From Actinomadura rudentiformis (GTDB lineage Bacteria > Actinomycetota > Actinomycetes > Streptosporangiales > Streptosporangiaceae): DNA of 64,000 bases. Both the position numbers and the translations under genes were made by a program. A model generated the notes under the pieces. It did not search any database and was not told where the DNA came from. It saw only the letters and a list, made by a program, of their open reading frames with translations. Within the stretch, counting starts at the first letter, position 1. Every line of letters starts with the position of its first letter. The stretch is from NCBI RefSeq assembly GCF_008923185.1, contig NZ_WBMT01000031.1:1-64000 (forward strand), given 5' to 3'. Shown piece by piece: positions 41,014 through 49,745 of this stretch.

Positions 41014-42231
41014 ATGACGGCTTCCGCCGCGCGACAGGTCCAGGAATGGCTGGACGAACGGGCACAGGAAATGACCATGCTCTTGGAGCGGCTGGTGGCC
41101 GTGGACTCGGAGAATCCGCCCGGCCGGGCTCTGGGCCGCTGCGCGCAGATTCTGCGCCAGGCCATGGACGACCTCGGCCTGTCCCCGGAGATCATTGAGA
41201 TTCCCGACGCGCCCGCTGAACTGGAAGAGCCGTGCATCGTACGCGGCGCCGCCGGCGAAGGGGACACGCTGCTGTACTTTCACGGGCACTTCGACGTCGT
41301 GCCGGCCCAGGACCGCCGGCAGTTCACCGCGGTGCGCCGCGACGGAAAGATCATCGGCCGGGGCACGGCGGACATGAAGGGCGGCATCGTCAGCATGCTC
41401 TACGGCGCCGTGGCCGCCAGGGAACTGGGGCTCCTGCGCGAAGGACGAATCGTCGTTCACCTGGTGTGCGACGAGGAGACCGGCAGCGTCGCCGGCGCCG
41501 GCCACCTGCACGATGCGGGGCTGATCGACCCCTCCGCCGTCGCCATGGTCACCGGCGAACCCAGCGGTGGCAGCATCTGGAACGCCGCCCGTGGCGCCAT
41601 ATCCCTCCGCGTGGACATCCACGGCCGTGAGGCCCACGTCGGCCAGGCGAACCGGGGTGTGAACGCCTTCCAGCACATGTTGCACATCGCCCGCCCTGTC
41701 GAACGGTACGCAGCCGAGATGGCCGAACGGCACACCGCCTTCCCCATGGACCCCGACGACGCGCCGGGCACGATGCTGGTCGTGGGCGGGCGCTCGGGTG
41801 GCGGGTCGAACTTCAATGTCGTGCCCGGATCCGCGTACTTCACCGTGGACGGCCGCTACAACCCGGAAGAAGACCTCGACGGGGAGGCCAAACGCCTCAC
41901 CGCCCTCATCGAGGAGGCAGCGCATGAGGTCGGCGCCGAGGTATCGGTACAGCTCACCCAGCTACAGCCCTCGGCGAGCACCGAGAGCCGCCATCCCGCC
42001 GCCGCCACGCTCGCCCGAGTGGTCAGTGAGGTCGAGGGCGCCGAGGCTCGGTTCGAGATGTGCGCGGGCATCCTGGAGATCCGCTGGTACGCGCAACTCG
42101 GCATCCCCGCGTTCGGCTACGGCCCGGGCCGCCTCGACGTTTCCCACGGCCCCGACGAGTACGTCGAAGAGGCAGCGATGTGCCGCGCCGCCGCCGTGTA
42201 CGCCCTGTACGCGGGCGAGATGCTGTCATGA
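41014..42231 (+). CDS. M20-family metallo-amidohydrolase (ArgE/DapE-like)
   Basis: A 405-residue dizinc enzyme that would cleave an N-acyl amino acid or dipeptide. Metal ligands are in place: LLYFHGHFDVVPAQD (His, with the following Asp), GRGTADMKGGIVSMLYGAVA (bridging Asp), VCDEETGSVAGAGHL (Glu pair), GEPSGGSIWNAARG, the dimerisation-domain His in HGREAHVGQANRG, and the last ligand in SHGPDEYVEEAAM. The ATG at 41014 has AAAGG eight bases upstream. Its end overlaps the alpha-oxoamine synthase start as ATGA. The pair suggests release of an amino acid by the first enzyme and its condensation by the second. Confidence 0.88.
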   Translation: MTASAARQVQEWLDERAQEMTMLLERLVAVDSENPPGRALGRCAQILRQAMDDLGLSPEIIEIPDAPAELEEPCIVRGAAGEGDTLLYFHGHFDVVPAQDRRQFTAVRRDGKIIGRGTADMKGGIVSMLYGAVAARELGLLREGRIVVHLVCDEETGSVAGAGHLHDAGLIDPSAVAMVTGEPSGGSIWNAARGAISLRVDIHGREAHVGQANRGVNAFQHMLHIARPVERYAAEMAERHTAFPMDPDDAPGTMLVVGGRSGGGSNFNVVPGSAYFTVDGRYNPEEDLDGEAKRLTALIEEAAHEVGAEVSVQLTQLQPSASTESRHPAAATLARVVSEVEGAEARFEMCAGILEIRWYAQLGIPAFGYGPGRLDVSHGPDEYVEEAAMCRAAAVYALYAGEMLS

Positions 42232-43427
42232 TCCCGGCCGCCCTCGATGCGGCCGCGGCGGCACTGGCTGGATCAGCAGTCCCTTCCGGGCCGCTGATCC
42301 AGCAGTCCGGCCCCGGACGCGTGCACGTCGATGGCCGGGCGATGGTGAACATGGCCTCCTGCGACTACCTCGGCCTCGCCCGCCATCCTCACGTCCTGAC
42401 AGCAGCACACCTTGCCATGGAGGAGTGGGGACTCGGGAGCGCGGCCGGACGCGTCCTGAGCGGCAACACCATCCTGCACGCGCGGCTAGAAGAACGCCTC
42501 GCCGCCTGGGTGGGCTGCCAGGAAGCGGTGCTGCACGGCTCGTGCTGGACCGCCAACGCGGCGATCTTCGCCGCGCTCGCCGCCCTCACCGAGCAAGGGA
42601 ATACCCGCCTGGCGGTCTTCTCCGACCGTCTCAACCACGCGAGCATCATCGACGCCATCCGCGCCCAGCGCCGCGCCGTCGCCCGTATGGTCCTCTATGG
42701 CCACGAGGACCTCGACGGTCTGCGGCACCAGCTCGCCCAACCCGCCGACGGCACGGTGAAAGTGATCGTTACGGACGGGGTGTTCAGCATGGAAGGAGAT
42801 CTGGCTCCCTTGGCCGACCTGTGCGCCCTGGCGGAGGAGTTCGAAGCGCTGCTGATCGTCGACGACTCCCACGGCACCGGAGTGGTCGGTGCCGGCGGCC
42901 ATGGCACGGCCGAAGCACATGGCGTCCTTGGCCGCGTCGATGTCATCACCGGCACCCTGGGCAAGGCCCTGGGAGGTGCCATCGGCGGCTTCGTCGCCGG
43001 CGCACGCCACCTCATGACCGCTGTGCGAACCCTCTCGCGCCCCTACGTGTTCTCCAACAATCCGCCCACCGCCGTCGTCGCCGGTGCGCTGGCCGCCTTG
43101 GACATCCTCGAGAGCGATCCGGGGCCCCTGACCGCCCTGCGCACCCGCGTCCGCCGACTCCGGGACGGCATCACGGAGCTGGGATTGCCCACCCACCCCG
43201 GCGAACACCCCATCGTCCCCCTCATCGTCGGAGACGAACAGCAGACCCACGCCAGCGCCATCGCAATGGTCACAGCCGACATTTACGTGACCGCTCTGAC
43301 CTTCCCGGTCGTACCCCGCGGCCAGGCCCGCCTACGCCTGCAGGTCTCCGCCACGCACAGCCAGACCGACATCGACCGCGTCCTCGCCGCGCTCACGCAG
43401 GCGCCCCTGACAAGGCCATCCGGATGA
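42228..43427 (+). CDS. Alpha-oxoamine synthase (KBL/BioF-like PLP enzyme)
   Basis: A 399-residue PLP enzyme that would condense an amino acid with an acyl-CoA or acyl-ACP under decarboxylation, or run 2-amino-3-ketobutyrate cleavage. Family marks are MVNMASCDYLGLARHPHVLT, GSAAGRVLSGNTILHARLEE, VTDGVFSMEGDLAPL, LIVDDSHGTGVVGAGGHGTA, the PLP Lys in TGTLGKALGGAIGGF and LSRPYVFSNNPPTAV. The region before the PLP Lys and the GxG layout match glycine C-acetyltransferase and 8-amino-7-oxononanoate synthase about equally, so the substrate cannot be assigned. No threonine dehydrogenase or biotin genes are adjacent, which argues against both standard pathways. Confidence 0.87.
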   Translation: MIPAALDAAAAALAGSAVPSGPLIQQSGPGRVHVDGRAMVNMASCDYLGLARHPHVLTAAHLAMEEWGLGSAAGRVLSGNTILHARLEERLAAWVGCQEAVLHGSCWTANAAIFAALAALTEQGNTRLAVFSDRLNHASIIDAIRAQRRAVARMVLYGHEDLDGLRHQLAQPADGTVKVIVTDGVFSMEGDLAPLADLCALAEEFEALLIVDDSHGTGVVGAGGHGTAEAHGVLGRVDVITGTLGKALGGAIGGFVAGARHLMTAVRTLSRPYVFSNNPPTAVVAGALAALDILESDPGPLTALRTRVRRLRDGITELGLPTHPGEHPIVPLIVGDEQQTHASAIAMVTADIYVTALTFPVVPRGQARLRLQVSATHSQTDIDRVLAALTQAPLTRPSG

Positions 43428-43546
43428 GCACCAAACCGGCACCGTCAACTTCGCCGAACTTATGATCACAGCTGCTCTGAGCGTTCGGCCCCATGGCCGG
43501 AGTGCCGCACGCTCGCTGACCAAGAACCTAGGAACTTCAGGATGTG

Positions 43547-44545
43547 ATGGGCGTGGACATGGCGGCCCGTACGAGTCTCCTGCCGGCCGGTGAGCGGTTT
43601 TCCTCCTGGCTGGAACTGGTCTCGCAGACGGTGGTTCCCGTGGAGGTCGACAGTGACGCCGCCGCCGACTCCAAGGCCACGATCCGGACGGTGGAGCTGG
43701 GAGAAGTCACGGTGATGTCGCTGGCCATCCCGCCGGCGCGTGCGCGACGCACCTCCAAACTGATCCGGCGCAGCGATCCCGAGCTGTTCCAGCTTGGACT
43801 CAACGTGCAGGGGCCAGCGCAGACCAGCCAGCATGGCCGCACCGTCGCGCTGAACTCGTCGGACATGGTCCTGTTCGACAGCTCACATCCGTTCCACAAT
43901 GTCTCCGGCAATCATGGCCGCAGCGGGACGGACATGATGGTCCTCTTCCCGCGCAGGCTGCTGCCACTGCCAGAGAGCAAGGTCGGCAAGTTGCTGGTGA
44001 CCGCACTGCCGGGCCATGACGGGATGGGTGCACTGGTCGCCAGCCATGTACGTGGACTGATCAAGCACTCTGGGCAGTGCAGGCCCGTCGACGCCGCTCG
44101 GTTGAGTGCCGTCACCGTGGACCTGATCGCGGCGATGCTCGCCCACCATCTCGACGAGGACAGGGTGTTGCCGGAAGACACCAGCCGACGTGCCCTCCTG
44201 GTGCGTGTCCACGCCTTCATCGACCAGCATCTGTCAGACCCCGAACTGTCGCCGCAGACCATCGCGGCCGCGCATCACATCTCGCTGCGGTCCCTGCACC
44301 GGCTGTTCCAAACGCAGGACAGCACGATTGCCGGCTGGATCCGGGACCGCAGGTTGGAGCGCTGCAGGTGCGACCTGAGCGACCCCATGCTCGCCGACCG
44401 GCCGATCAACGCCATCGCGGCTCGCTGGGGATTCACCAACGCCGCACACTTCACCCGGGCCTTCCAAGCCGCCTACGGGCTCCGGCCCAACGACTACCGC
44501 AGACAACAGCAGGTGGCCCAGGTCACCCACATTTGGCGCGCATAG
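43547..44545 (+). CDS. AraC-family regulator with cupin-like sensor
   Basis: A 332-residue regulator of the NimR/FeaR-like AraC type. The N-terminal half (to about residue 200) is the AraC-binding-like beta domain, with LGLNVQGPAQTSQHGRTVAL and SSDMVLFDSSHPFHNVSGNH. The C-terminal DNA-binding part has two HTHs: FIDQHLSDPELSPQTIAAAH, HISLRSLHRLFQ and AIAARWGFTNAAHFTRAFQA, AYGLRPNDYRR. The start is ATG 43547 or the in-frame ATG at 43559; ribosome-binding signals are weak. It follows the M20/synthase pair by 119 bases and may regulate it together with the Lrp protein. Confidence 0.9.
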   Translation: MGVDMAARTSLLPAGERFSSWLELVSQTVVPVEVDSDAAADSKATIRTVELGEVTVMSLAIPPARARRTSKLIRRSDPELFQLGLNVQGPAQTSQHGRTVALNSSDMVLFDSSHPFHNVSGNHGRSGTDMMVLFPRRLLPLPESKVGKLLVTALPGHDGMGALVASHVRGLIKHSGQCRPVDAARLSAVTVDLIAAMLAHHLDEDRVLPEDTSRRALLVRVHAFIDQHLSDPELSPQTIAAAHHISLRSLHRLFQTQDSTIAGWIRDRRLERCRCDLSDPMLADRPINAIAARWGFTNAAHFTRAFQAAYGLRPNDYRRQQQVAQVTHIWRA

Positions 44546-45024
44546 TCAACGGGGTGGCGCTGATCAGCAACACGGCGCCAATGGGGATTTCTATGGTTGA
44601 CCCGTGTCAAGATCAAGTGAATTGCCGTCCCGGCGTTCGTCACAGCCTCTCTGGGTTCGTTTCACTGGCCTGACGAATACACCGGTGACATCGCCTCATG
44701 TGAGCGGCTTGACAAGGTCAACGCCTCGCTTGCGCGAGTAAACCATTGCGCGAGCGCTTGTCGGGCGAGATAGGCGAGCCGACTAGCAATTCCGCAATTC
44801 TGTAGTGGCCGCCGAACATGAACAGCTTCGTGGCGCGCGACCGAGGGCCCGCCCTGGCCTGGCTTGCGCACGTCCGGCGGATCGCCGATGCCCATCAAGT
44901 TCTCATGCCCTGGCTAATCGCGTTCTCATGCCCTGGCTAACGGTGTCGGACAGCTTGCAGCCCGCCTTGTGGTTCCGGGGCCTCGTCCGATTTGGAGAAT
45001 CCCAGTGCCCTTCTCAGTAAGGCC
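44546..45024. other. Intergenic region with a small direct repeat
   Basis: About 480 bases without a gene. The 19-base sequence GTTCTCATGCCCTGGCTAA occurs at 44899-44917 and 44922-44940, four bases apart. No other feature is recognised. Confidence 0.5.
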
Positions 45025-45813
45025 GTGATCGTGAGTTTTCGTGGCGTCGTGGCGTACGCGCCGGAAAATATGAGCACCCTGGGGCTGGCGTTGGTCAGCG
45101 AGGTGTTCACCGACCGCTCCCACCTGGGACTGCCGGTCTTTGATCTGATGACGGTCACCGAGACACCGGGTTTGGTGCGGACGGATCTGGGGCTGACCCA
45201 GCACATCGAATCCGGCCTCGGCAGGCTGTCGGCGGCCGAGCTGGTCGTGCTGCTGCCCGGCGGTGCCAGGCCGCCCGCTCCTTCGCCGGCGGTGGTCGAA
45301 GCGATCCAGTCCGCCCATCGCCACGGCGCGATCATCGCCGCCTTCGGCGCCGGCTCGTACCTGCTGGCCGCCACGGGACTGCTCGACGGCCGGCGCGCCA
45401 CGACGCACTGGAGCCTGACGGCCGGCCTCGCCGCCCGCTTCCCAAAGGTCAAGGTCGTCCACGAACCCCTGTACGTCGACGAGGGTCGCCTGGTGACCGG
45501 CGCGGGCGGGGCCGCCGGCCTCGACATGCTCCTGCACCTGCTGCGCCGTGAACACGGCTCCTTGGTCGCCAACACGATCGCACGCGAGCTGGCTCCGTAC
45601 CGTGATACGAAGGCCGCCCCGTTGAGCTTCGCGTGCCGCCACCGGCACAGGCCGCAGGTTCCCTTCGGCGCCGACCTGCAAAGAGGTCATACGCCAGCCA
45701 CCAACCAGGGGAGAGATGCCGCAGGTAGCCGAGCTGGGTTGGGTGAACGAAGTGCGGACACCAGGACCGCAATCTGTGCGGATACAGATCTGGCTGGCCT
45801 GCCGCCAGGGTGA
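45025..45813 (+). CDS. GlxA/DJ-1-like regulator lacking its AraC DNA-binding domain
   Basis: The first ~190 residues form a class-I-glutamine-amidotransferase-like (DJ-1/PfpI) domain: VVAYAPENMSTLGLALVSEV, LSAAELVVLLPGGARPPAPS, IAAFGAGSYLLAATGLLDGR RATTHW, LYVDEGRLVTGAGGAAGLDM LLHLLRREHG. The elbow Cys found in many family members is replaced (AFGAGS), which is common in GlxA regulators. After NTIARELAPYRDT the sequence becomes low complexity and the two AraC helix-turn-helices expected next are missing. The GTG at 45025 follows TAAGG. Probably a truncated regulator. 45814-45986 holds a short unrecognised frame (WLACRQGELANHVEQLIFAR). Confidence 0.7.
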   Translation: MIVSFRGVVAYAPENMSTLGLALVSEVFTDRSHLGLPVFDLMTVTETPGLVRTDLGLTQHIESGLGRLSAAELVVLLPGGARPPAPSPAVVEAIQSAHRHGAIIAAFGAGSYLLAATGLLDGRRATTHWSLTAGLAARFPKVKVVHEPLYVDEGRLVTGAGGAAGLDMLLHLLRREHGSLVANTIARELAPYRDTKAAPLSFACRHRHRPQVPFGADLQRGHTPATNQGRDAAGSRAGLGERSADTRTAICADTDLAGLPPG

Positions 45814-45986
45814 ACTCGCGAACCACGTCGAGCAACTCATCTTCGCCCGGTTGGCTTGGATTCCGGCGGTTGAGGCGTCGGGTCGCCAGTGAGGGCGCTC
45901 CGTCGCGGAGTAGGCGGCGCGCTGAATTTGGAGAATGTGACCGAAGCGCTCCGCGTCGGTGGGCTATGCGGTGACTTCCGCGGTGG

Positions 45987-46826
45987 TCATGATGTCGTTC
46001 CCTCGCTGTTGGTGAGGGCGACGGGGAGCTGCGTGCGCTGACGGCGGGCCATCCGGCCCATGAACCGGACGATCAGGCGGCGCGGCAGGACCTTGCTGGC
46101 GAGGGCGAGCGGGCGGCCCTTGGTGATCACTGACGGGGGTGGGGAGCGGCGGTCGAGCGTGTCGAGGGCCGTTCTGACGACGTCGGCGGGGGCGGCTCGC
46201 TTCGCGCCGTAGTCGGCCGTCTGGCTGCCGGCGGCGTCGTAGAACTCGGTTCGGGTGGCACCGGGGCACACGGCGAGGACGCGTAGACCGGTGTCGTGGT
46301 TCTCTTCCCACAGCGCTTCGGTGAAGCTGAGGACGAAGGCCTTGGTGGCGCCGTAGACACTCATGTACGGGGTCGGCTGGAAACCCAGCAGGCTCGCGAC
46401 GTTGATCAAGACGCCGGTGTCGGTGGAGGTCAGCGGGTCGATGAAGGCGCGGCTGAGGTCGACCAGCGCGCTGACGTTCAGAGCGATCATGCTCTGCAGG
46501 CGGTCTGGATCCTCGTCCGTGAACGCGTCGTGGGTACCGAAGCCGGCGTTGTTGACCAGTCCGGTGGCGTGGATGCCGCGGGACTCCAGTTCGGCGCGCA
46601 GCGTGCGGCCGGCGTCGGGCAGGCCGAGGTCACGGGCGACGACGGTCACCGTGACGCCGTGGGCGCGGGTGAGTTCGGCGGCCAGGTTCTCCAGCCGGTC
46701 CGCCCGGCGGGCGACGAGCACGAGATCCGAGCCGCGGCCGGCCAACTGACGGGCGAATTCGGCACCGAGGCCGGAGCTGGCTCCGGTGACGATCGTGGTC
46801 TGGCGGCGGTAATCAATGGTGGTCAT
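45987..46826 (-). CDS. SDR-family oxidoreductase (DltE-like)
   Basis: A complete 279-residue classical SDR: TTIVTGASSGLGAEFARQLA (cofactor loop), VLVARRADRLENLAAEL with basic residues favouring NADPH, LVNNAGFGTHDAF, INVASLLGFQPTPYMSVYGA and TKAFVLSFTEALWEE with YxxxK intact, then VLAVCPGATRTEFYD. The C-terminus is basic and helical (LPRRLIVRFMGRMARRQ) and may touch the membrane. It is divergent from a TetR gene with a perfect palindrome in between, so it is likely the repressed target. Confidence 0.92.
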   Translation of the reverse strand: MTTIDYRRQTTIVTGASSGLGAEFARQLAGRGSDLVLVARRADRLENLAAELTRAHGVTVTVVARDLGLPDAGRTLRAELESRGIHATGLVNNAGFGTHDAFTDEDPDRLQSMIALNVSALVDLSRAFIDPLTSTDTGVLINVASLLGFQPTPYMSVYGATKAFVLSFTEALWEENHDTGLRVLAVCPGATRTEFYDAAGSQTADYGAKRAAPADVVRTALDTLDRRSPPPSVITKGRPLALASKVLPRRLIVRFMGRMARRQRTQLPVALTNSEGTTS

Positions 46827-46848
46827 GTCATACACTCTAAGCACGGAG

Positions 46849-46863
46849 TTGCACTCAGTGCAA
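46849..46863. promoter_or_regulatory. TetR operator candidate
   Basis: TTGCACT-C-AGTGCAA is a perfect 15-base palindrome centred between the divergent SDR (46826) and TetR (46900) genes. Both transcripts would be controlled from it. GCACGGAGT/ACTCCGTAC flank it as a looser outer dyad. Confidence 0.65.
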
Positions 46864-46899
46864 GTTGCTACATCGTATGGCACTCCGTACCATCAGTGC

Positions 46900-47511
46900 A
46901 TGACTCGGAAATCGACACCTCTGCGGGAGCAGACCCGCTCGGTGGTCCGCTCGCTGCTGGCTCGGACCGCCATCGAGCTGTTCGCCGCCAAGGGGTACGA
47001 CAACACGACACTCGACGAGGTCGCCGCCGCAGCGGGTGTCTCTCGGCGGACCCTTTTCAACTACTTCCGCAACAAGGAAGACCTCGCGCTCAGCGGCCTC
47101 GCCGAGCAGGGTGAAGCGATCGCCGCGCGGCTCGCCGAGCGCCCGGCCGAGGAGGACCCCTGGACGTCACTGCGCGCGGCGTTCCAGGTGCTCGAGGACA
47201 TCGACACCACGCCCGAGCGCCGGCTGGAGATGATCACGCTCTTGTTCGGCAACGAGTCTCTGCGCGCCGGGCACGCCGAGAAGCAGGCCCGCTGGCAAGA
47301 CCTGCTCGCACCGCTGATCGAGCCGCGACTGCCCGACTCCGACCGCCGCACCCTGCAGGCGCGCGCGATCGCGGCCGCGGCGATCACCTGCCTGCAGCTA
47401 GCGAACGAGGAGTGGGCGCGCCTGGGCGGACAGGTCGACCTGTTCGACCTCTACGACACGGCCGTGCAGGCCATCCGGCGTCCCGCCGCACAACCAGAGA
47501 AGATGACGTGA
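46900..47511 (+). CDS. TetR-family transcriptional regulator
   Basis: A 203-residue repressor. The N-terminal HTH is SLLARTAIELFAAKGYDNTT, LDEVAAAAGVSRRTLFNYFR, NKEDLALSGL. The C-terminal domain is all-helical with LRAAFQVLEDIDTTPERRLE and RTLQARAIAAAAITCLQLAN, as in TetR_C proteins of the actinobacterial MftR type. It faces the SDR gene across a palindromic operator and is coupled by GTGA to the isomerase gene behind it. Confidence 0.93.
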   Translation: MTRKSTPLREQTRSVVRSLLARTAIELFAAKGYDNTTLDEVAAAAGVSRRTLFNYFRNKEDLALSGLAEQGEAIAARLAERPAEEDPWTSLRAAFQVLEDIDTTPERRLEMITLLFGNESLRAGHAEKQARWQDLLAPLIEPRLPDSDRRTLQARAIAAAAITCLQLANEEWARLGGQVDLFDLYDTAVQAIRRPAAQPEKMT

Positions 47512-48080
47512 CCGATCGCCTGCCCGCGGCCGACCTGCCGAACATGGTCGCCGCCCTCCACGCCGAACGCGCCGAGATGCTGAACTTCACCAGCAGCCTC
47601 ACCGACGACGAATGGACCGCACCCAGCGCCGCAACTGGATGGCGCATCGCCGACGTCGTCGCCCACATCGGTGCCACAGCGCGGAACTTCTACACACCCG
47701 CCGGGCTGCGCGCGACCTTCGCTGCCAGCCTCGAACAGCTGAACGAAGACCCCGTCGACCGGCGGCGAAACTGGAGCCGTGCCGATGTGATGGCCGAGTA
47801 CCAGCGCGCCAGCCGGCGGGCCACCACGCTCCTCGACGTCGTGCGGCGCACGCCCGCCACGCGAGTGCGGGTACGGCTGGCCGAGCTCGGCCGCTACCCC
47901 ATGGGTGTGATGATCGGCGGCGCACTCGTCTTCGACCATCACACGCACCTGCGCCACGACATGGCCCCAGCGCTCGGCCGGCCCGTGCCGCCCACCGATG
48001 CAGGCAGGATGCGCGCGGTCCTGACGTGCGTCGGCGCCACCCTCATCCCCGGACTCAGACGGTCGGCCCGCCGCCGGTGA
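47508..48080 (+). CDS. Mycothiol maleylpyruvate isomerase-like protein, possibly shortened
   Basis: A 190-residue helical metal-dependent protein. PNMVAALHAERAEMLNFTSS, LTDDEWTAPSAATGWRIADV and VAHIGATARNFYTP match the N-terminal fold with W...T..TGW...D..AH(I/L). The second ligand pair is in LVFDHHTHLRHDMAPALGRP. The chain ends soon after (TLIPGLRRSARRR), shorter than the ~250-residue members with a C-terminal SCP2-like domain, so it may be truncated or a short variant. The GTG start overlaps the TetR stop, indicating one transcript. Confidence 0.8.
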   Translation: MTDRLPAADLPNMVAALHAERAEMLNFTSSLTDDEWTAPSAATGWRIADVVAHIGATARNFYTPAGLRATFAASLEQLNEDPVDRRRNWSRADVMAEYQRASRRATTLLDVVRRTPATRVRVRLAELGRYPMGVMIGGALVFDHHTHLRHDMAPALGRPVPPTDAGRMRAVLTCVGATLIPGLRRSARRR

Positions 48081-48289
48081 CCCGCCCCCTGCCCCGCCGG
48101 CACGAACTCCGGGTGGTCAGGAGGACTCCCGGACGATCAGGTCGGCGGGCGGGCTGGCGGTCGGCTCGGCGAAATGTTCGGGCTTGCCGCCGCCGCGGTG
48201 CTCGCGAATGGCAGCGGCGGGCAAGCGGGCCCCGAAAGTTTGTTGGTCGTCGCTCGCCGAGCCGTGATACTCCGGGGGAGGGAGGATGC

Positions 48290-49342
48290 ATGACCGTGTT
48301 CGCGTGTGTGCGGTGCGGTGCCGTGCTGACCGCGCCGGTGTCACAGGTTGCCCTTCCCGTACAGGCCCGTCAGATCTATGGCCATGACCTGCTTCCCGCG
48401 CTGATGGAGCCGGGGACATACGCGGTGGAGCCGGAGCCTTCCGGGCCGCCATGGCGGCTGTGGAGTGAAGTCGGGGCAGAGGAAGCGGAAGCTCGCGGCG
48501 TGTACGCGCCAGTGCACTCCCTTTCATACGGGCCGCCGGGAGCGATCGTGGTCGCACCGGGTGACGTCCGCGGCACCGTTCTCATCCTTGAGCATTGCGA
48601 CGGCTATTGCATGGGGCTGGACGGTCGGGACGGCCCGAACCTGGCATGCGTACAGTGCGGGCAGGCAGTGGCGACCCGCATCGACGACTGCTCGCTGTGG
48701 CAGGCGGTGTGGCTGGCCCCGCAGGCCGTGCGGCGGCTCGCCGGCAACGGCCCCGCTCGCCCTGTGGTCAGCTGGGAGATGCTCCATGCGGAGCCGCTGG
48801 AAACACCGCCGGTCGAGCCGTCCGGGGCGTGGAGCCCGGTATGGGCGGCGGCGGTCGGGGCGGCGCTGGCGCGGCTGCTGGCTGCATCGGCCGGTACACC
48901 GGTGGCGGTCCCTGACGGGCCGGTAGCCGAGACGTTCCGCCGAGTGCTCGATACCCTGCTCCCGCCGGGGCGGTCGGCGAAGAATGTGGTTCTGGCCGGA
49001 CCGGGTCTGTCTGCCCACGGCGCCGGCATCGCCTTGGTGCCGCAACATCCACAGACGGGCGAGGTGTGGCCGGTGTCCGGCAGGGCACACGTGGTGCCGT
49101 TGGCCGCCGAGGTGTGGATGCATCTGGCCTTCCATCACGACCGGTTGCCTGTTCCGACGTCGGGCGGGATACCCGATGGCGTCTGGCGCGACGATCCGCC
49201 GCCGATGCTTCCATCGTGGCCGTTCCGGCCCGACTGGAGGGTTTTCCTCTACACGCTGGCGCGGCTGCCCGAGGTCCGCCAGCCGTGGCTGCGCAGGATC
49301 TACGACCAGGTGAAAGACCGCCCATACGCTCCTCCGTTCTGA
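48290..49342 (+). CDS. Hypothetical actinobacterial protein with zinc-ribbon pairs
   Basis: A 350-residue soluble protein. It opens FACVRCGAVLTAPVSQVALP with a CxxC pair, and a second pair occurs in PNLACVQCGQAVATRIDDCS after a CDGYCMGLDGRDGP turn, so metal binding by four or more Cys is likely. A Pro-rich C-terminal part ends WLRRIYDQVKDRPYAPPF. Members of this type are common in actinomycetes and lack an assigned function. The ATG at 48290 has GGGAGGGAGG immediately upstream. No obvious operon partner. Confidence 0.75.
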   Translation: MTVFACVRCGAVLTAPVSQVALPVQARQIYGHDLLPALMEPGTYAVEPEPSGPPWRLWSEVGAEEAEARGVYAPVHSLSYGPPGAIVVAPGDVRGTVLILEHCDGYCMGLDGRDGPNLACVQCGQAVATRIDDCSLWQAVWLAPQAVRRLAGNGPARPVVSWEMLHAEPLETPPVEPSGAWSPVWAAAVGAALARLLAASAGTPVAVPDGPVAETFRRVLDTLLPPGRSAKNVVLAGPGLSAHGAGIALVPQHPQTGEVWPVSGRAHVVPLAAEVWMHLAFHHDRLPVPTSGGIPDGVWRDDPPPMLPSWPFRPDWRVFLYTLARLPEVRQPWLRRIYDQVKDRPYAPPF

Positions 49343-49745
49343 GCCCCGCGATAGGTAGATCACAGGATCAACGCCTGCGCGGCTTTCGCCATCGCCACCG
49401 GCACGAACAACAGCCACTGCCTTGGACACGCCTACTACCGGGAGCGGCATCCAGCTGCCCATGGCAGCAACACGGCGACCGGATGCAACGCCGGCGCGCC
49501 CCAGCGGCTTGCTTGAGCCGGATGCGGTTAACGTCGCACGTCCGGTTCGGAGGGGACGGGGCAGCAATGCGCTCCCGCTACCCGGTCAGATCGCTCGCTC
49601 GTGTTGTGGCTGAGCACCGCAGTTGGCCACCGGGCACGGTAGATGCCTAATCGGCCGGTGACCCTGCACTTGCCGGAGGCCGGGGATTCGTCGGCGATCG
49701 CCGCGATGACGGCTCAGGTCTGCGCTCCGTGCGGTTTCGCGGTGA
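49343..49745. other. Intergenic region, nothing recognised
   Basis: About 400 bases between convergent genes. No terminator-like hairpin with a T-tract and no coding remnant could be supported. Confidence 0.4.
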
